A stretch of 64,000 bases of DNA. It comes from Clostridiaceae bacterium. GTDB taxonomy: Bacteria > Bacillota > Clostridia > Lachnospirales > Lachnospiraceae. The stretch lies in the NCBI GenBank assembly GCA_910575585.1, contig CAJTGF010000002.1:124001-188000 (forward strand). Direction: 5' to 3'. Positions 9,087 to 16,909 of the stretch are shown piece after piece. How positions within the stretch are numbered: the stretch's first letter is position 1; the number at the start of each line of letters is the position of its first letter. A program made the translations under genes and the position numbers. The notes below the pieces were generated by a model. That model searched no databases. It saw nothing but the letters and a program-made list of their open reading frames with translations, and had not been told where the DNA came from.

Positions 9087-11162
9087 CTACAAAAGCGTCC
9101 ACTCCGCCTTCAACGGTCCCTCTGCCGTCACCTGGCCGTCTGCCGTCACACGGACTTTCGTGATCCCGGCTTCCACATCGATCTTCTTGGCATACCCGTC
9201 GTCATCATACAACTCATAAACCGCCTCATCCCTGACAAAATGCATCAGCCGCAGCTTTGACATATCCACATCCGCCACACAGCGCCCGCCAAAAGACAGA
9301 GGGATCACATGATCCGGCCGGATAAACACCAGGACCTCATTCAGCTCGGCCCTGACGAAATGATGGCCCGCCTTAAGGACCTCCGTATCCGCGTCTGCAC
9401 AGCTTCGGAACCGATACAGCTTCATATCCTCCGGCAGATACACATACCGCCCTCTGGCATTCTGCCGGTAAACCGGGGCAATCATCATGCCGGAGCCCAC
9501 CATAAGCTGGTCCTCTGAAAGAACCGCCTCCTCATCACAAGGATACACAAAAGCCAGAGGCAGAAACATCATATCATCCCCCGCCGCCGCCTTCATAAAC
9601 TCACTGTACAGATACGGCAGCAGCGCATACCTAAGTCCGATTATATTGCGGAAATCCTCCACATGGCCGAAGCGGTAAAACTCCTGCTCTCTGGTCCCCA
9701 TGGCGGAATGGTTCCTCATCAGAGGCGTAAAGATACCCAGCTGCAGCCACCGCAGCAAAAGATCCTCCGTAGTATCGCAGCCAAACCCGCCCAGATCCGC
9801 TCCCGTGTACAGAAATCCGCACATATTCAGCCCCGGAAGCATCTGCAGATTCATCAGGATGTGGGACCACCAGGAGCTGTTATCCCCCGTCCACACACCG
9901 CCGTACCGGTGCATGCCCACATAGGAAGCCCGCGAAAACATCAGCACCCTCTTGTCCGGCTCCAGCTCATCAAACGCCTCCCCCGCCGACCTGGTCATGT
10001 AGTAGCCGTACAGATTGTGGACCTTGTCGTGACGCACCCGCTGCCCTTTGTACTCATGGTAAAAGCTTTCGTAATCCTCCTTCCGGTTGCTTAGCCCCAA
10101 AACCAGGTTTTTCATGCCGAAAAACGCGTGGAGATCCAACTCTTTCTTCCTGTACTCCTCCAGCTTGTCAAACACCTCCTGGAGGTAGTCCTCTCCGTAA
10201 AACAGCGCCGGCTCATTCATGTCGTTCCAGAAACCGTCGATGCCCTGATCCAGGAGAAACTTGTACTTACGGCCAAACCACCGTCTGGCGTCATCATTGA
10301 GCATATCGGGAAAATGAACCCGCCCCGGCCACACGCCGCCTACAAACTCCTTACCGTCCTCCTTCTTGCAGAAATATCCACGCTCCACGCCCTCGTCATA
10401 GACCGGATATCCCTCCTCAATCTTTACCCCGGCGTCGATAATGGGAACCAGATGGATGTTCTGGGCCTTCATCTCCTCCACAAACCGGGGGAAATTGGGG
10501 AACTTGCCCTCGTCCACCGTAAAATCCTTAAACCGCTCCATGTAGTCAATATCCATGTACACACTGTCAAGAGGCACCCCGGCGTCCCGGTGTTTTTGCA
10601 CCACCTGGCGGATATCTTCTTCGTTTTTATAGCCCCACCGGCTCTGGCCATATCCAAATCCCCACTTGGGAGGGATATAGCTTCTGCCGATAACCTGTCT
10701 GAACTCCCTTACCATCTGCCGCAGGTTGTCCCCCTCCAGGATATACAGGTCAAATCCTCCCTCGTCCACGGTGACAGTGATCCGGTCTCTGTCCGTGTAA
10801 CCTAGATCAAAGGCAACCTTCTGAGGCGCGTCCACAAACACCCCAAACCGCTCCCTGCCGTCTATGAGGAAAAAATTGTGGGACGCGTACAGGTTATGCC
10901 TGGCCTCCGTGTGGATCGGATCGTCAACACAGTCTGACACATAGAGCCATCCCCGCTTGTTTATGCCCCTAATATTCTCCCCAAGACCGTAAATCCGGTC
11001 ATGCTCCCCCATATCATAGGTGAGAACGCTGGCCTTACCGTCGCCTGGGCAGACCTTAGAAAAGAAGGGGACCTGCAAAAGCCCCTCCATCAAAACCACA
11101 GCCTCTCTCCTGATAACCGCCTCTGTCTCAATGGGCTTTCCCCATGGAAACCGTTTTATCAT
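9087..11162 (-). CDS. Glycoside hydrolase family 31 (alpha-glucosidase)
   Basis: Start set at ATG 11162 because GCGGAGGAC lies 6-14 bp upstream; a 12-residue longer frame is less well supported. The 691-residue protein has the GH31 N-terminal beta domain (YGLGENI at 59-65) and a TIM barrel. The nucleophile is Asp314 in WNDMNEP and the acid/base Asp427 in GVWTGDNSS. It also shows WGFGYGQSRWGY and RNHSAMG. It hydrolyses alpha-glucosidic bonds in maltose- or isomaltose-like sugars. No signal peptide, so it is cytoplasmic. It is monocistronic and convergent with the damaged PTS gene; the exact sugar is not readable. Confidence 0.92.
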   Translation of the reverse strand: MIKRFPWGKPIETEAVIRREAVVLMEGLLQVPFFSKVCPGDGKASVLTYDMGEHDRIYGLGENIRGINKRGWLYVSDCVDDPIHTEARHNLYASHNFFLIDGRERFGVFVDAPQKVAFDLGYTDRDRITVTVDEGGFDLYILEGDNLRQMVREFRQVIGRSYIPPKWGFGYGQSRWGYKNEEDIRQVVQKHRDAGVPLDSVYMDIDYMERFKDFTVDEGKFPNFPRFVEEMKAQNIHLVPIIDAGVKIEEGYPVYDEGVERGYFCKKEDGKEFVGGVWPGRVHFPDMLNDDARRWFGRKYKFLLDQGIDGFWNDMNEPALFYGEDYLQEVFDKLEEYRKKELDLHAFFGMKNLVLGLSNRKEDYESFYHEYKGQRVRHDKVHNLYGYYMTRSAGEAFDELEPDKRVLMFSRASYVGMHRYGGVWTGDNSSWWSHILMNLQMLPGLNMCGFLYTGADLGGFGCDTTEDLLLRWLQLGIFTPLMRNHSAMGTREQEFYRFGHVEDFRNIIGLRYALLPYLYSEFMKAAAGDDMMFLPLAFVYPCDEEAVLSEDQLMVGSGMMIAPVYRQNARGRYVYLPEDMKLYRFRSCADADTEVLKAGHHFVRAELNEVLVFIRPDHVIPLSFGGRCVADVDMSKLRLMHFVRDEAVYELYDDDGYAKKIDVEAGITKVRVTADGQVTAEGPLKAEWTLL

Positions 11163-11331
11163 CGCTTTGTCCTCCGCTCCTTTGGCGAGCATTTCCACCC
11201 CTTTGGCCCTGGGCGCCGGGTTAGGATCTGTGGAATGCTCTTGATTTATCGTCGTGATATGCTTCTTATTCTACCACAACTTCCACGAATATGATACGAA
11301 AATCAAAAAAATATTGTGACACTTATCCAAC

Positions 11332-11377
11332 AAAAAAGGAGCCCGGATCTCCGCTTGCAGATCCGGGCCGCCTTTTT
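11332..11377 (-). terminator. Terminator of the dehydratase operon
   Basis: GCCCGGATCT (11341-11350) pairs with AGATCCGGGC (11359-11368); a T6 tract follows on the minus strand, and T6 on the plus strand too. Confidence 0.85.
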
Positions 11378-11385
11378 TCGCCTTA

Positions 11386-13131
11386 TCAATAATCCAGATA
11401 AGCTCCCTTCATGGGGCTGGCCGCATGTTCGCTAAACAGCCGCAAAACTCCCTTGCTGTACTTTCTCTCTTTCGGCTTCCAGTTTTTACGTCTCAGGGCC
11501 AAAATCTCATCGATCTCCTGAGGCGTCTTTTTCTCCCCCTTGATGCCGATGATGTTTAACTTCCGCTCCATCACGTCGATCTCGATCAAGTCGCCTTCTT
11601 CCACCAGGGCAATGGGGCCTCCGTCCGCGGCTTCCGGGCTGCAGTGGCCGATCACAGGCCCTGTGGACGCGCCGGAAAACCGTCCGTCCGTGATCAGGGC
11701 AATGCTGCGCCCCAGTTCTTTATCGCTGCTGATGGCCTCGGATGTGTAGAACATCTCCGGCATGCCGCTGCCCTTTGGACCCTCGTAGCGGATAAACACC
11801 GCGTCTCCTTTTTGTACCTTATGTTTCAGGACCGCGTCCAGACACGCTTCCTCACTGTCAAATGGTCTGGCGTTTAAAACCGCCTTAAACATCTCTTTCG
11901 GACAGGCCGTGTGCTTGATAACCGCCCCTTCGGGAGCTAAGTTCCCCCGCAGAATGGCGATGCTGCCGTCGGTTCCGATGGCCTTGTCATAGGGACGGAT
12001 GATATCCTCCTTGGTCACATGGACGCCGTATCTGCCGTTAAAATCATCCAGCCATTTCCCGCACCGCTGATAGAAACCATTTTCCCTAAGTTCCTTTAAG
12101 TTCTCTCCCAAAGTCTTTCCGGTAATTGTCATCACATCCAGGTGGAGATGGTCTTTGATCTCCTCCATAATGGCCGGAACTCCGCCTGCATAGTAGAATA
12201 CCTCCGCAGGCCACCGTCCCGCAGGCCGCACATCCAGCAGATACCTGGCATTTCTGTGGAGCCTGTCAAAGGTATCCCCTGTGATGTCAATGCCGAACTC
12301 ATGGGCAATGGCCGGAATATGCAGCAGACAATTGGTGCTTCCTGAAATAGCCGCGTGGACCAGGATCGCGTTCTCAAAACTTTCCACAGTCACAATGTCC
12401 GACGGCCGCATATGTTCCATGGCAGCCAGCTTCACCGCCTGCCGCCCCGCCTGCCTGGCAAAGGCCAAAAGGTCCGGGCTGGTGGCGGGCATCAGAGCGC
12501 TTCCCGGCAGGGCCAGGCCCAAAGCTTCCGCCATGATCTGCATGGTGGAGGCGGTGCCGATAAAGGAGCAGGCTCCGCAGCTGGGACAGGCATTGCACTT
12601 GGCCCAGTTTAATTTTTCCTCATCGATCTCGCCCCTCTGATACTTGGCGCTGTACATGCCAAGCTGCTCCAGAGTCAGCATATCCGGTCCCGCGTTCATG
12701 GTCCCCCCCGGCACCACCACCGCAGGGGTGTCAACCCTTGCAAGGCCCATAAGATTCCCCGGCATCCCCTTATCACAGCTGGCCAGATACACGGCCCCGT
12801 CAAAAGGAGTCGCATTGCCGTGGATCTCGATCATCCCCGCAATGATCTCCCGGCTTACCAGGCTGAAATTAATGCCGTCTGTTCCCTGGCTTTCCCCGTC
12901 GCAGATATCCGTGCAGTAATACCGGGCTCCGTAGCCCCCTGCCTCCTCAACGCCCTTTCGCACCTCTTCCACCAGCACGTCCAAATGGCCGCTGCCCGGA
13001 TGGCTGTCTCCAAAAGTACTCTCGATCATGATCTGAGGTTTGTCAAGATCCTCCGGCTTCCACCCTGTCCCGATCCTAAGAGGGTCCAGCTCCGGCGCCA
13101 GCTTTCTCATTTTCTGACTTGTCAGTTCCAT
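11386..13131 (-). CDS. IlvD/Edd-family dehydratase, probably for a sugar acid
   Basis: A 581-residue Fe-S dehydratase. Likely cluster ligands are Cys77 (CDGES), Cys119 (CDKGMPG) and Cys188 (GACSFIGTASTM). The Mg/substrate region and C-terminal TDGRFSGAS are present. Family members dehydrate dihydroxy acids (IlvD), 6-phosphogluconate (Edd) or aldonic acids. Here the next upstream genes are a GntP-type permease and a GntR regulator, with no ilv genes, which points to a sugar acid such as gluconate or a relative rather than valine/isoleucine synthesis. GGGAGAG precedes the ATG. It shares the permease promoter and ends in a strong terminator. Confidence 0.85.
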   Translation of the reverse strand: MELTSQKMRKLAPELDPLRIGTGWKPEDLDKPQIMIESTFGDSHPGSGHLDVLVEEVRKGVEEAGGYGARYYCTDICDGESQGTDGINFSLVSREIIAGMIEIHGNATPFDGAVYLASCDKGMPGNLMGLARVDTPAVVVPGGTMNAGPDMLTLEQLGMYSAKYQRGEIDEEKLNWAKCNACPSCGACSFIGTASTMQIMAEALGLALPGSALMPATSPDLLAFARQAGRQAVKLAAMEHMRPSDIVTVESFENAILVHAAISGSTNCLLHIPAIAHEFGIDITGDTFDRLHRNARYLLDVRPAGRWPAEVFYYAGGVPAIMEEIKDHLHLDVMTITGKTLGENLKELRENGFYQRCGKWLDDFNGRYGVHVTKEDIIRPYDKAIGTDGSIAILRGNLAPEGAVIKHTACPKEMFKAVLNARPFDSEEACLDAVLKHKVQKGDAVFIRYEGPKGSGMPEMFYTSEAISSDKELGRSIALITDGRFSGASTGPVIGHCSPEAADGGPIALVEEGDLIEIDVMERKLNIIGIKGEKKTPQEIDEILALRRKNWKPKERKYSKGVLRLFSEHAASPMKGAYLDY

Positions 13132-13186
13132 AAACTTACTCTCCCTTCCCGTTTTCTCTTATTAATCAATGCCGATCCGCGTCATC

Positions 13187-14542
13187 CTACGCGAAAAATG
13201 ATATGATCAGCGCCACCACGAACCCGGTCCCGCCTACCAGCGTCTCCATAATGGTCCAGGTCTTAAGGGTAGTCTTCTCATCCAGCCCCACCAATGATTT
13301 CACCAGCCAGAATCCGGAATCATTAAAGTGGGAGCAGACTGTTGCGCCGCCTGCCACCGCCGCCGTGGTGCAGGCCAGATAGATGGGGGAAAGTTCCGCG
13401 ATCCCCGGCATAGCCGCGATGATGCCTGCCGCCATGGTCATAGCCACCGTAGCGGAACCTACGCAGATCCTTACAAGAGCCGCCACAATAAAGGCCACCA
13501 CCACAATAGGCAGATTGGCGGAAGCCACCGCGTTTCCGATCACATCCCCAAGGCCCGAATACTGGAGCATATACCGCAGAACGCCGCCGCAGGCAGTTAC
13601 CAGAAGGATGAGCCCCGTAGGCTCCAGGGATTTGGTCATGATCTTCTCCAGCTCCTCGGTGGTATATCCGTGCTTGATGCCCAGGACAAACATAGCCGCC
13701 ACCGTAGCGATGAGAAGGGCTACAAAAGGCTCGCCCAGAAAAGCCAGAACCGGTTCCACAGACGCCAGTCCGGGTACAACCCCTGCCACAGACTTAAAGA
13801 TGATCAGCACCAGAGGGATCAGGATGATGCCCACAATGGTCCCGAACGCGGGAAGCTTGGACTCGTCGATCTCCTCCTGGTTGGCCACATGGTCCGGAAC
13901 CGGGACAAAATACTTCTTGCCGCAGATAGAGCCCCACACAGGCCCGGACACGATCATGGCCGCCACACCGCAGGCAATTCCCACCAGAATCACCCAGCCA
14001 AGGTCCACATTAAGCATGGTAGCCACCAAAACCGGCCCCGGCGTAGGCGGGATAAACGCGTGGCCTACTGCCAGACCTGCCAGAAGGGGAATGGCGTAAA
14101 ACAGGGAGGACCGGTTGGTCCGTTTTGCCAGAGAAAAAGCCAGGGGAATCAGGATAATAAGCCCTGCGTCAAAAAATACCGGCATGGCGATGACCAGACC
14201 TGTGATGCCCAGAGCCCAGGCGGCCTTCTCGTCCCCGAACCGTTTCACCATGGTCACGGCCAGGGTCTGAGCCCCTCCCGACACTTCCAGAATGGCGCCG
14301 AACATGGAGCCCAGCCCTACCAGCAGAGCGATCCCCTTTAATGTGTTGCCAATACCGTCATTTACCGCCGTCACAATATCCGAAAACGGCATCCCGGCCA
14401 CCAGGCCGATGACCAGCGCTCCGATCAGAATGGAAATCATGGCGTGAATCTTAAACTTGATGATCAGCACAAGCAGCAGCGCCAGACCAATCAGGGCTGC
14501 AATGATAAGCCTTGTGGGATCAAGCATTGTGTCTGTTCCCAT
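13187..14542 (-). CDS. GntP-family gluconate/sugar-acid:H+ symporter
   Basis: A 451-residue polytopic membrane protein with about 12 hydrophobic segments, starting after GGAGGGTAACTATT. It shows GntP-family features: MPVFFDAGLIILIPLAF and HAFIPPTPGPVLVA, and the C-terminal ATVCSHFNDSGFWLV. Members import gluconate, idonate or related acids with protons. The dehydratase lies 55 bp downstream in the same operon and the GntR regulator is upstream on the same strand but in a separate transcript. The promoter region carries candidate GntR operators. The exact acid cannot be read from sequence. Confidence 0.9.
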   Translation of the reverse strand: MGTDTMLDPTRLIIAALIGLALLLVLIIKFKIHAMISILIGALVIGLVAGMPFSDIVTAVNDGIGNTLKGIALLVGLGSMFGAILEVSGGAQTLAVTMVKRFGDEKAAWALGITGLVIAMPVFFDAGLIILIPLAFSLAKRTNRSSLFYAIPLLAGLAVGHAFIPPTPGPVLVATMLNVDLGWVILVGIACGVAAMIVSGPVWGSICGKKYFVPVPDHVANQEEIDESKLPAFGTIVGIILIPLVLIIFKSVAGVVPGLASVEPVLAFLGEPFVALLIATVAAMFVLGIKHGYTTEELEKIMTKSLEPTGLILLVTACGGVLRYMLQYSGLGDVIGNAVASANLPIVVVAFIVAALVRICVGSATVAMTMAAGIIAAMPGIAELSPIYLACTTAAVAGGATVCSHFNDSGFWLVKSLVGLDEKTTLKTWTIMETLVGGTGFVVALIISFFA

Positions 14543-14647
14543 AATAGTTACCCTCCGTTATGTGTTTGTTGTTCATGAGTTTCTGTAACCTTGTGTTTCC
14601 GTTTTGCCTTCGTTTCAAACATCTGACGTCATATGTTTTATGTTATG

Positions 14648-14676
14648 ATTATAGTATTAAAGCATTTTATTGTCAA
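14648..14676 (-). promoter_or_regulatory. Promoter of the permease-dehydratase operon
   Basis: Minus strand TTGACA (14671-14676), exact 17-bp spacer, TATAAT (14648-14653): near consensus. Related motifs (ACATCTGACG near 14620 and GTCTGATGT near 14679) flank it and may be GntR-type operators, one upstream of the -35 and one in the leader. Confidence 0.8.
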
Positions 14677-14714
14677 TATGTCTGATGTATTTCTCTTTCA
14701 TTCTCCTTTATGCA

Positions 14715-14754
14715 CAAAAAAACAGCAGTTTTACCCTTTGTAAAGCCACTGTTT
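14715..14754 (-). terminator. Terminator of the GntR regulator gene
   Basis: On the minus strand AACAGTGGCTTTAC pairs, with two G-T pairs and one mismatch, with GTAAAACTGCTGTT and is followed by T7. Confidence 0.7.
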
Positions 14755-14818
14755 TGTACGTTTTATACAAATATTCCCTGTTCTGGTACAGGCAAGGCAG
14801 CCTTCCCCCGGAAGGCGC

Positions 14819-15568
14819 TCATTCGAGACGGGTCTGCTGCTGGCCTTCCTCTTTCTGGTTCTCCTCCGCCTGATGCTCCTCCATCATCTTCACCAGCATC
14901 TGCCTGTTATACGTCAGATGCATGATCATGGCGCACTTGGCCCCCACCGAATCGCCGCGGACAATGGCGTCGGTTACGGCCCTGTGGGTCTCAATGGTCT
15001 CTTTTTTCAGCTTCCGGTGTGTCAGGCTGCCAAAGGTAATGACTGCGGAATTGATCAGAGGCACCAGCATCTCCACCACCCGGTTCTGGCTGCACCTGGC
15101 AATGTGGGTGTGAAACTCCACATCCTTTTCCAGATGATCCTCCTCATCGGTATACAGCCGCTCCACCAGATCGCACAGTTCCTCCAGCCGCTTTTTCTCC
15201 TCATGCCCCGCCTTCTGGGCAGCCAGGGACGCGATCTCCGGCTCGATCATCAGCCGCAGCTCAAAAAGCTCCAGCGCCAGCTTGTATTTATCCTCCAGCC
15301 TGGCAAGGCCAAGGGGGTCCTCCTCCAGGGAATGGTGGCTCACCACGAAGGTTCCGGCCCCCCTGCGCACCTCCAGGATCCCCTTGGTCACCAGCCCTTT
15401 CACCGCCTCCCGCACCGTGCTGCGGCCTACCCCGAACCGTTGGGCCAGCTCAAATTCATTGGGGATCTTCTGCCCTACCTCCACCGGGGCTTTTAAGATA
15501 TAATTTAACAACTCATCTTCCAGCCGTATGCCTAACTGCTGCTTTCCCATTTTCTCAATCTGATACAT
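14819..15568 (-). CDS. GntR-family (FadR subfamily) regulator
   Basis: A 249-residue protein; start at ATG 15568 behind AAGGAGAGATTTCTGTATC (an internal ATG at 15550 is an alternative). The N-terminal winged helix contains GQKIPNEFELAQRFGVGRS, then TVREAVKGL and GILEVRRGAGTFV. The all-helical FadR-type effector domain carries metal-binding positions (ELRLMIEPE, HTHIARCSQN, THRAVTDAI). It likely represses the adjacent permease-dehydratase operon and is released by a sugar acid, by analogy with other GntR/FadR regulators of aldonate use. It has its own promoter (15627-15655) and terminator. Confidence 0.88.
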   Translation of the reverse strand: MYQIEKMGKQQLGIRLEDELLNYILKAPVEVGQKIPNEFELAQRFGVGRSTVREAVKGLVTKGILEVRRGAGTFVVSHHSLEEDPLGLARLEDKYKLALELFELRLMIEPEIASLAAQKAGHEEKKRLEELCDLVERLYTDEEDHLEKDVEFHTHIARCSQNRVVEMLVPLINSAVITFGSLTHRKLKKETIETHRAVTDAIVRGDSVGAKCAMIMHLTYNRQMLVKMMEEHQAEENQKEEGQQQTRLE

Positions 15569-15626
15569 GATACAGAAATCTCTCCTTGCCTTCCTTCGGC
15601 ATCGCTTATCACTCAATTCTGCTACA

Positions 15627-15655
15627 ATTCTAACATGGGTCAAATAAAATAGCAA
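15627..15655 (-). promoter_or_regulatory. Promoter of the GntR regulator gene
   Basis: Minus strand TTGCTA (15650-15655), 17-bp spacer, TAGAAT (15627-15632). Confidence 0.5.
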
Positions 15656-15787
15656 TATCTGTCCTGCTGCCATTCCATTTCCACAACATTTATGGTATCA
15701 TATGCCCATTATCCGATCAGATAAAAATTTACACAAAAATAGAACTGGGAATGCCTTAACCACAGGCTCAGTTCTATTTAGATGCGC

Positions 15788-15982
15788 TTAAATCTTTGCA
15801 CGCAGACCATCAATTTCCTCAATTGGTCTATTGCGTGTGAGCAATTTTCTGGCAAATCCAAGTTTCTCTTCATACCTTGCGTTGTGTAATGCCTGTGCCT
15901 CGTCATGCCTTGCCTTCGCGCGGAGCCTTTCCTTTTCTCGGAATGGCAAAATAATGGAATTGCTGTATTGTTGAGTGAGCAA
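15788..15982 (-). pseudogene. C-terminal scrap of an Rpn-type nuclease/transposase
   Basis: A 64-residue frame. Its end (EEKLGFARKLLTRNRPIEEI) resembles the C-terminal tail of Rpn (recombination-promoting nuclease, PD-(D/E)XK) proteins, which are normally about 300 residues. The catalytic nuclease domain is missing and no related sequence is visible upstream. A hairpin (AATAGAACTG/CAGTTCTATT, about 15739-15780) follows it. It probably marks the worn left side of the mobile region. Similarity was judged by eye only. Confidence 0.45.
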
Positions 15983-16166
15983 AGGCGGGGATAGTCGCGG
16001 AGCCAGGGAGGGAAGGCAGGCTGTGTGCCGTCCGGGTGAATCTATGCCATGGAGATGAGACCCAATGTCATTAAGTTAAGCTGATTGAAAAAATCTCATC
16101 CTACGGTCTAACTCAAATTTATCAATAATTTTAAGAAAAGGGGTTGACACAGAGACCAAAATGTGC

Positions 16167-16213
16167 GGCCGCTCTCGCTGCTGATTGTATTTTAAGAAGC
16201 AGCGAGAGCGGCC
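16167..16213. repeat. Perfect 16-bp inverted repeat
   Basis: GGCCGCTCTCGCTGCT (16167-16182) and AGCAGCGAGAGCGGCC (16198-16213) around a 15-nt loop. No coding frame is convincing in 15983-16235, and a TTGACA box (16144-16149) lies just to its left. It may be a terminator without T-tract or an end of a decayed insertion element. Confidence 0.6.
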
Positions 16214-16235
16214 CTTGATATTGAACTCAGAACTA

Positions 16236-16424
16236 TCATTTCAATTTCAAGGTGATAGCCGTCGTGTAAAGAAAAAGGAAATAAGGAAACAAAAAACGGC
16301 CAAGGGTGATTTTATGTTCTAATTTTGAAGAAGTAATGGAACGGGGCAGAGAAAGCCAGACAACCATCCTTTGGAAAATATAAATGGAAATTTGAGCGTC
16401 AGTGCTGCCTGTTCCCTGAACCAT
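16236..16424 (-). pseudogene. Decayed or spurious frame under the MerR-controlled promoter
   Basis: ATG 16424 has a fine ribosome-binding site (GAAGGAGGATTTTCAA) and lies directly downstream of the MerR-type promoter at 16457-16487. The 62-residue product (MVQGTGSTDAQISIY...) has no recognisable domain and ends soon after. Other frames look equally unlike protein. I read this as the 5' stub of the gene the MerR protein once controlled, with its body replaced by unrelated sequence. It could also be a real small protein. Confidence 0.3.
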
Positions 16425-16453
16425 TTGAAAATCCTCCTTCGATTTGGTATAAT
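16425..16453 (+). promoter_or_regulatory. Rightward promoter of the second merR gene
   Basis: TTGAAA (16425-16430), 17-bp spacer, TATAAT (16448-16453). It overlaps the leftward MerR-type promoter region, so binding of MerR should affect both. Confidence 0.6.
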
Positions 16454-16456
16454 CCA

Positions 16457-16487
16457 ACCATACAATGTAGAGTAAACTCTATGTCAA
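16457..16487 (-). promoter_or_regulatory. MerR-type promoter with 19-bp spacer and dyad operator
   Basis: Minus strand TTGACA (16482-16487) and TATGGT (16457-16462) are separated by 19 bp. The palindrome TAGAGTAAACTCTA (16468-16481) fills the spacer. This over-long spacer with a central dyad is the classic MerR activation site. Confidence 0.8.
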
Positions 16488-16506
16488 GAGGATTGAGGTG
16501 ATTTTT

Positions 16507-16887
16507 TTGGAATACTCCATCGGAGATTTTGCAAAACTGACGGGGCTGGGCATCCATACCCTGCGCTATTATGAACACGAAGGGCTGATTGCCCCGGAAC
16601 GTAATTCCAGCAACCGCCGCTGTTTTTCTGATAAAGACTTCACATGGATTGAATTTATCAAACGCCTGAAAGATACCGGAATGCCTATTAAGGAAATCAG
16701 GCACTATGCCAGACTCCGGGCTGATGGTGATTCCACCCTTTCTGAAAGGATGGAAATGCTGGTACAGCATCGACAGGTGCTTGATGAGCAGATAGCGCGG
16801 CTGCAGGAACATAAGATAAAATTGGATGAGAAAATAGAATTTTACAAGGAAGAAATAGAACGTGTCAACACCAGAGGGACAGGATAA
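16507..16887 (+). CDS. MerR-family regulator (second copy)
   Basis: Start chosen at TTG 16507 (MEYSIGDFAKLTGLGIHTLRYY) because GAGGTG lies 7-12 bp upstream; a GTG at 16498 overlaps that site. The 126-residue product has the MerR winged helix (residues 1-70) and a coiled-coil dimer helix (RQVLDEQIARLQEHK). It lacks a C-terminal sensing domain or conserved metal cysteines. It belongs to the class of MerR proteins that recognise TAGAGT-type dyads in promoters of oxidoreductase genes. Its own dyad lies immediately upstream facing left, where no intact target remains. The MFS gene is convergent and not downstream of that promoter. Confidence 0.85.
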   Translation: MEYSIGDFAKLTGLGIHTLRYYEHEGLIAPERNSSNRRCFSDKDFTWIEFIKRLKDTGMPIKEIRHYARLRADGDSTLSERMEMLVQHRQVLDEQIARLQEHKIKLDEKIEFYKEEIERVNTRGTG

Positions 16888-16909
16888 CCCGCCCCTCTGT
16901 ATAGTCCAA

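Noticed and set aside
11540-12640. Several plus-strand frames inside the dehydratase gene
   Set aside because: They are antisense shadows of a well-supported IlvD/Edd gene.
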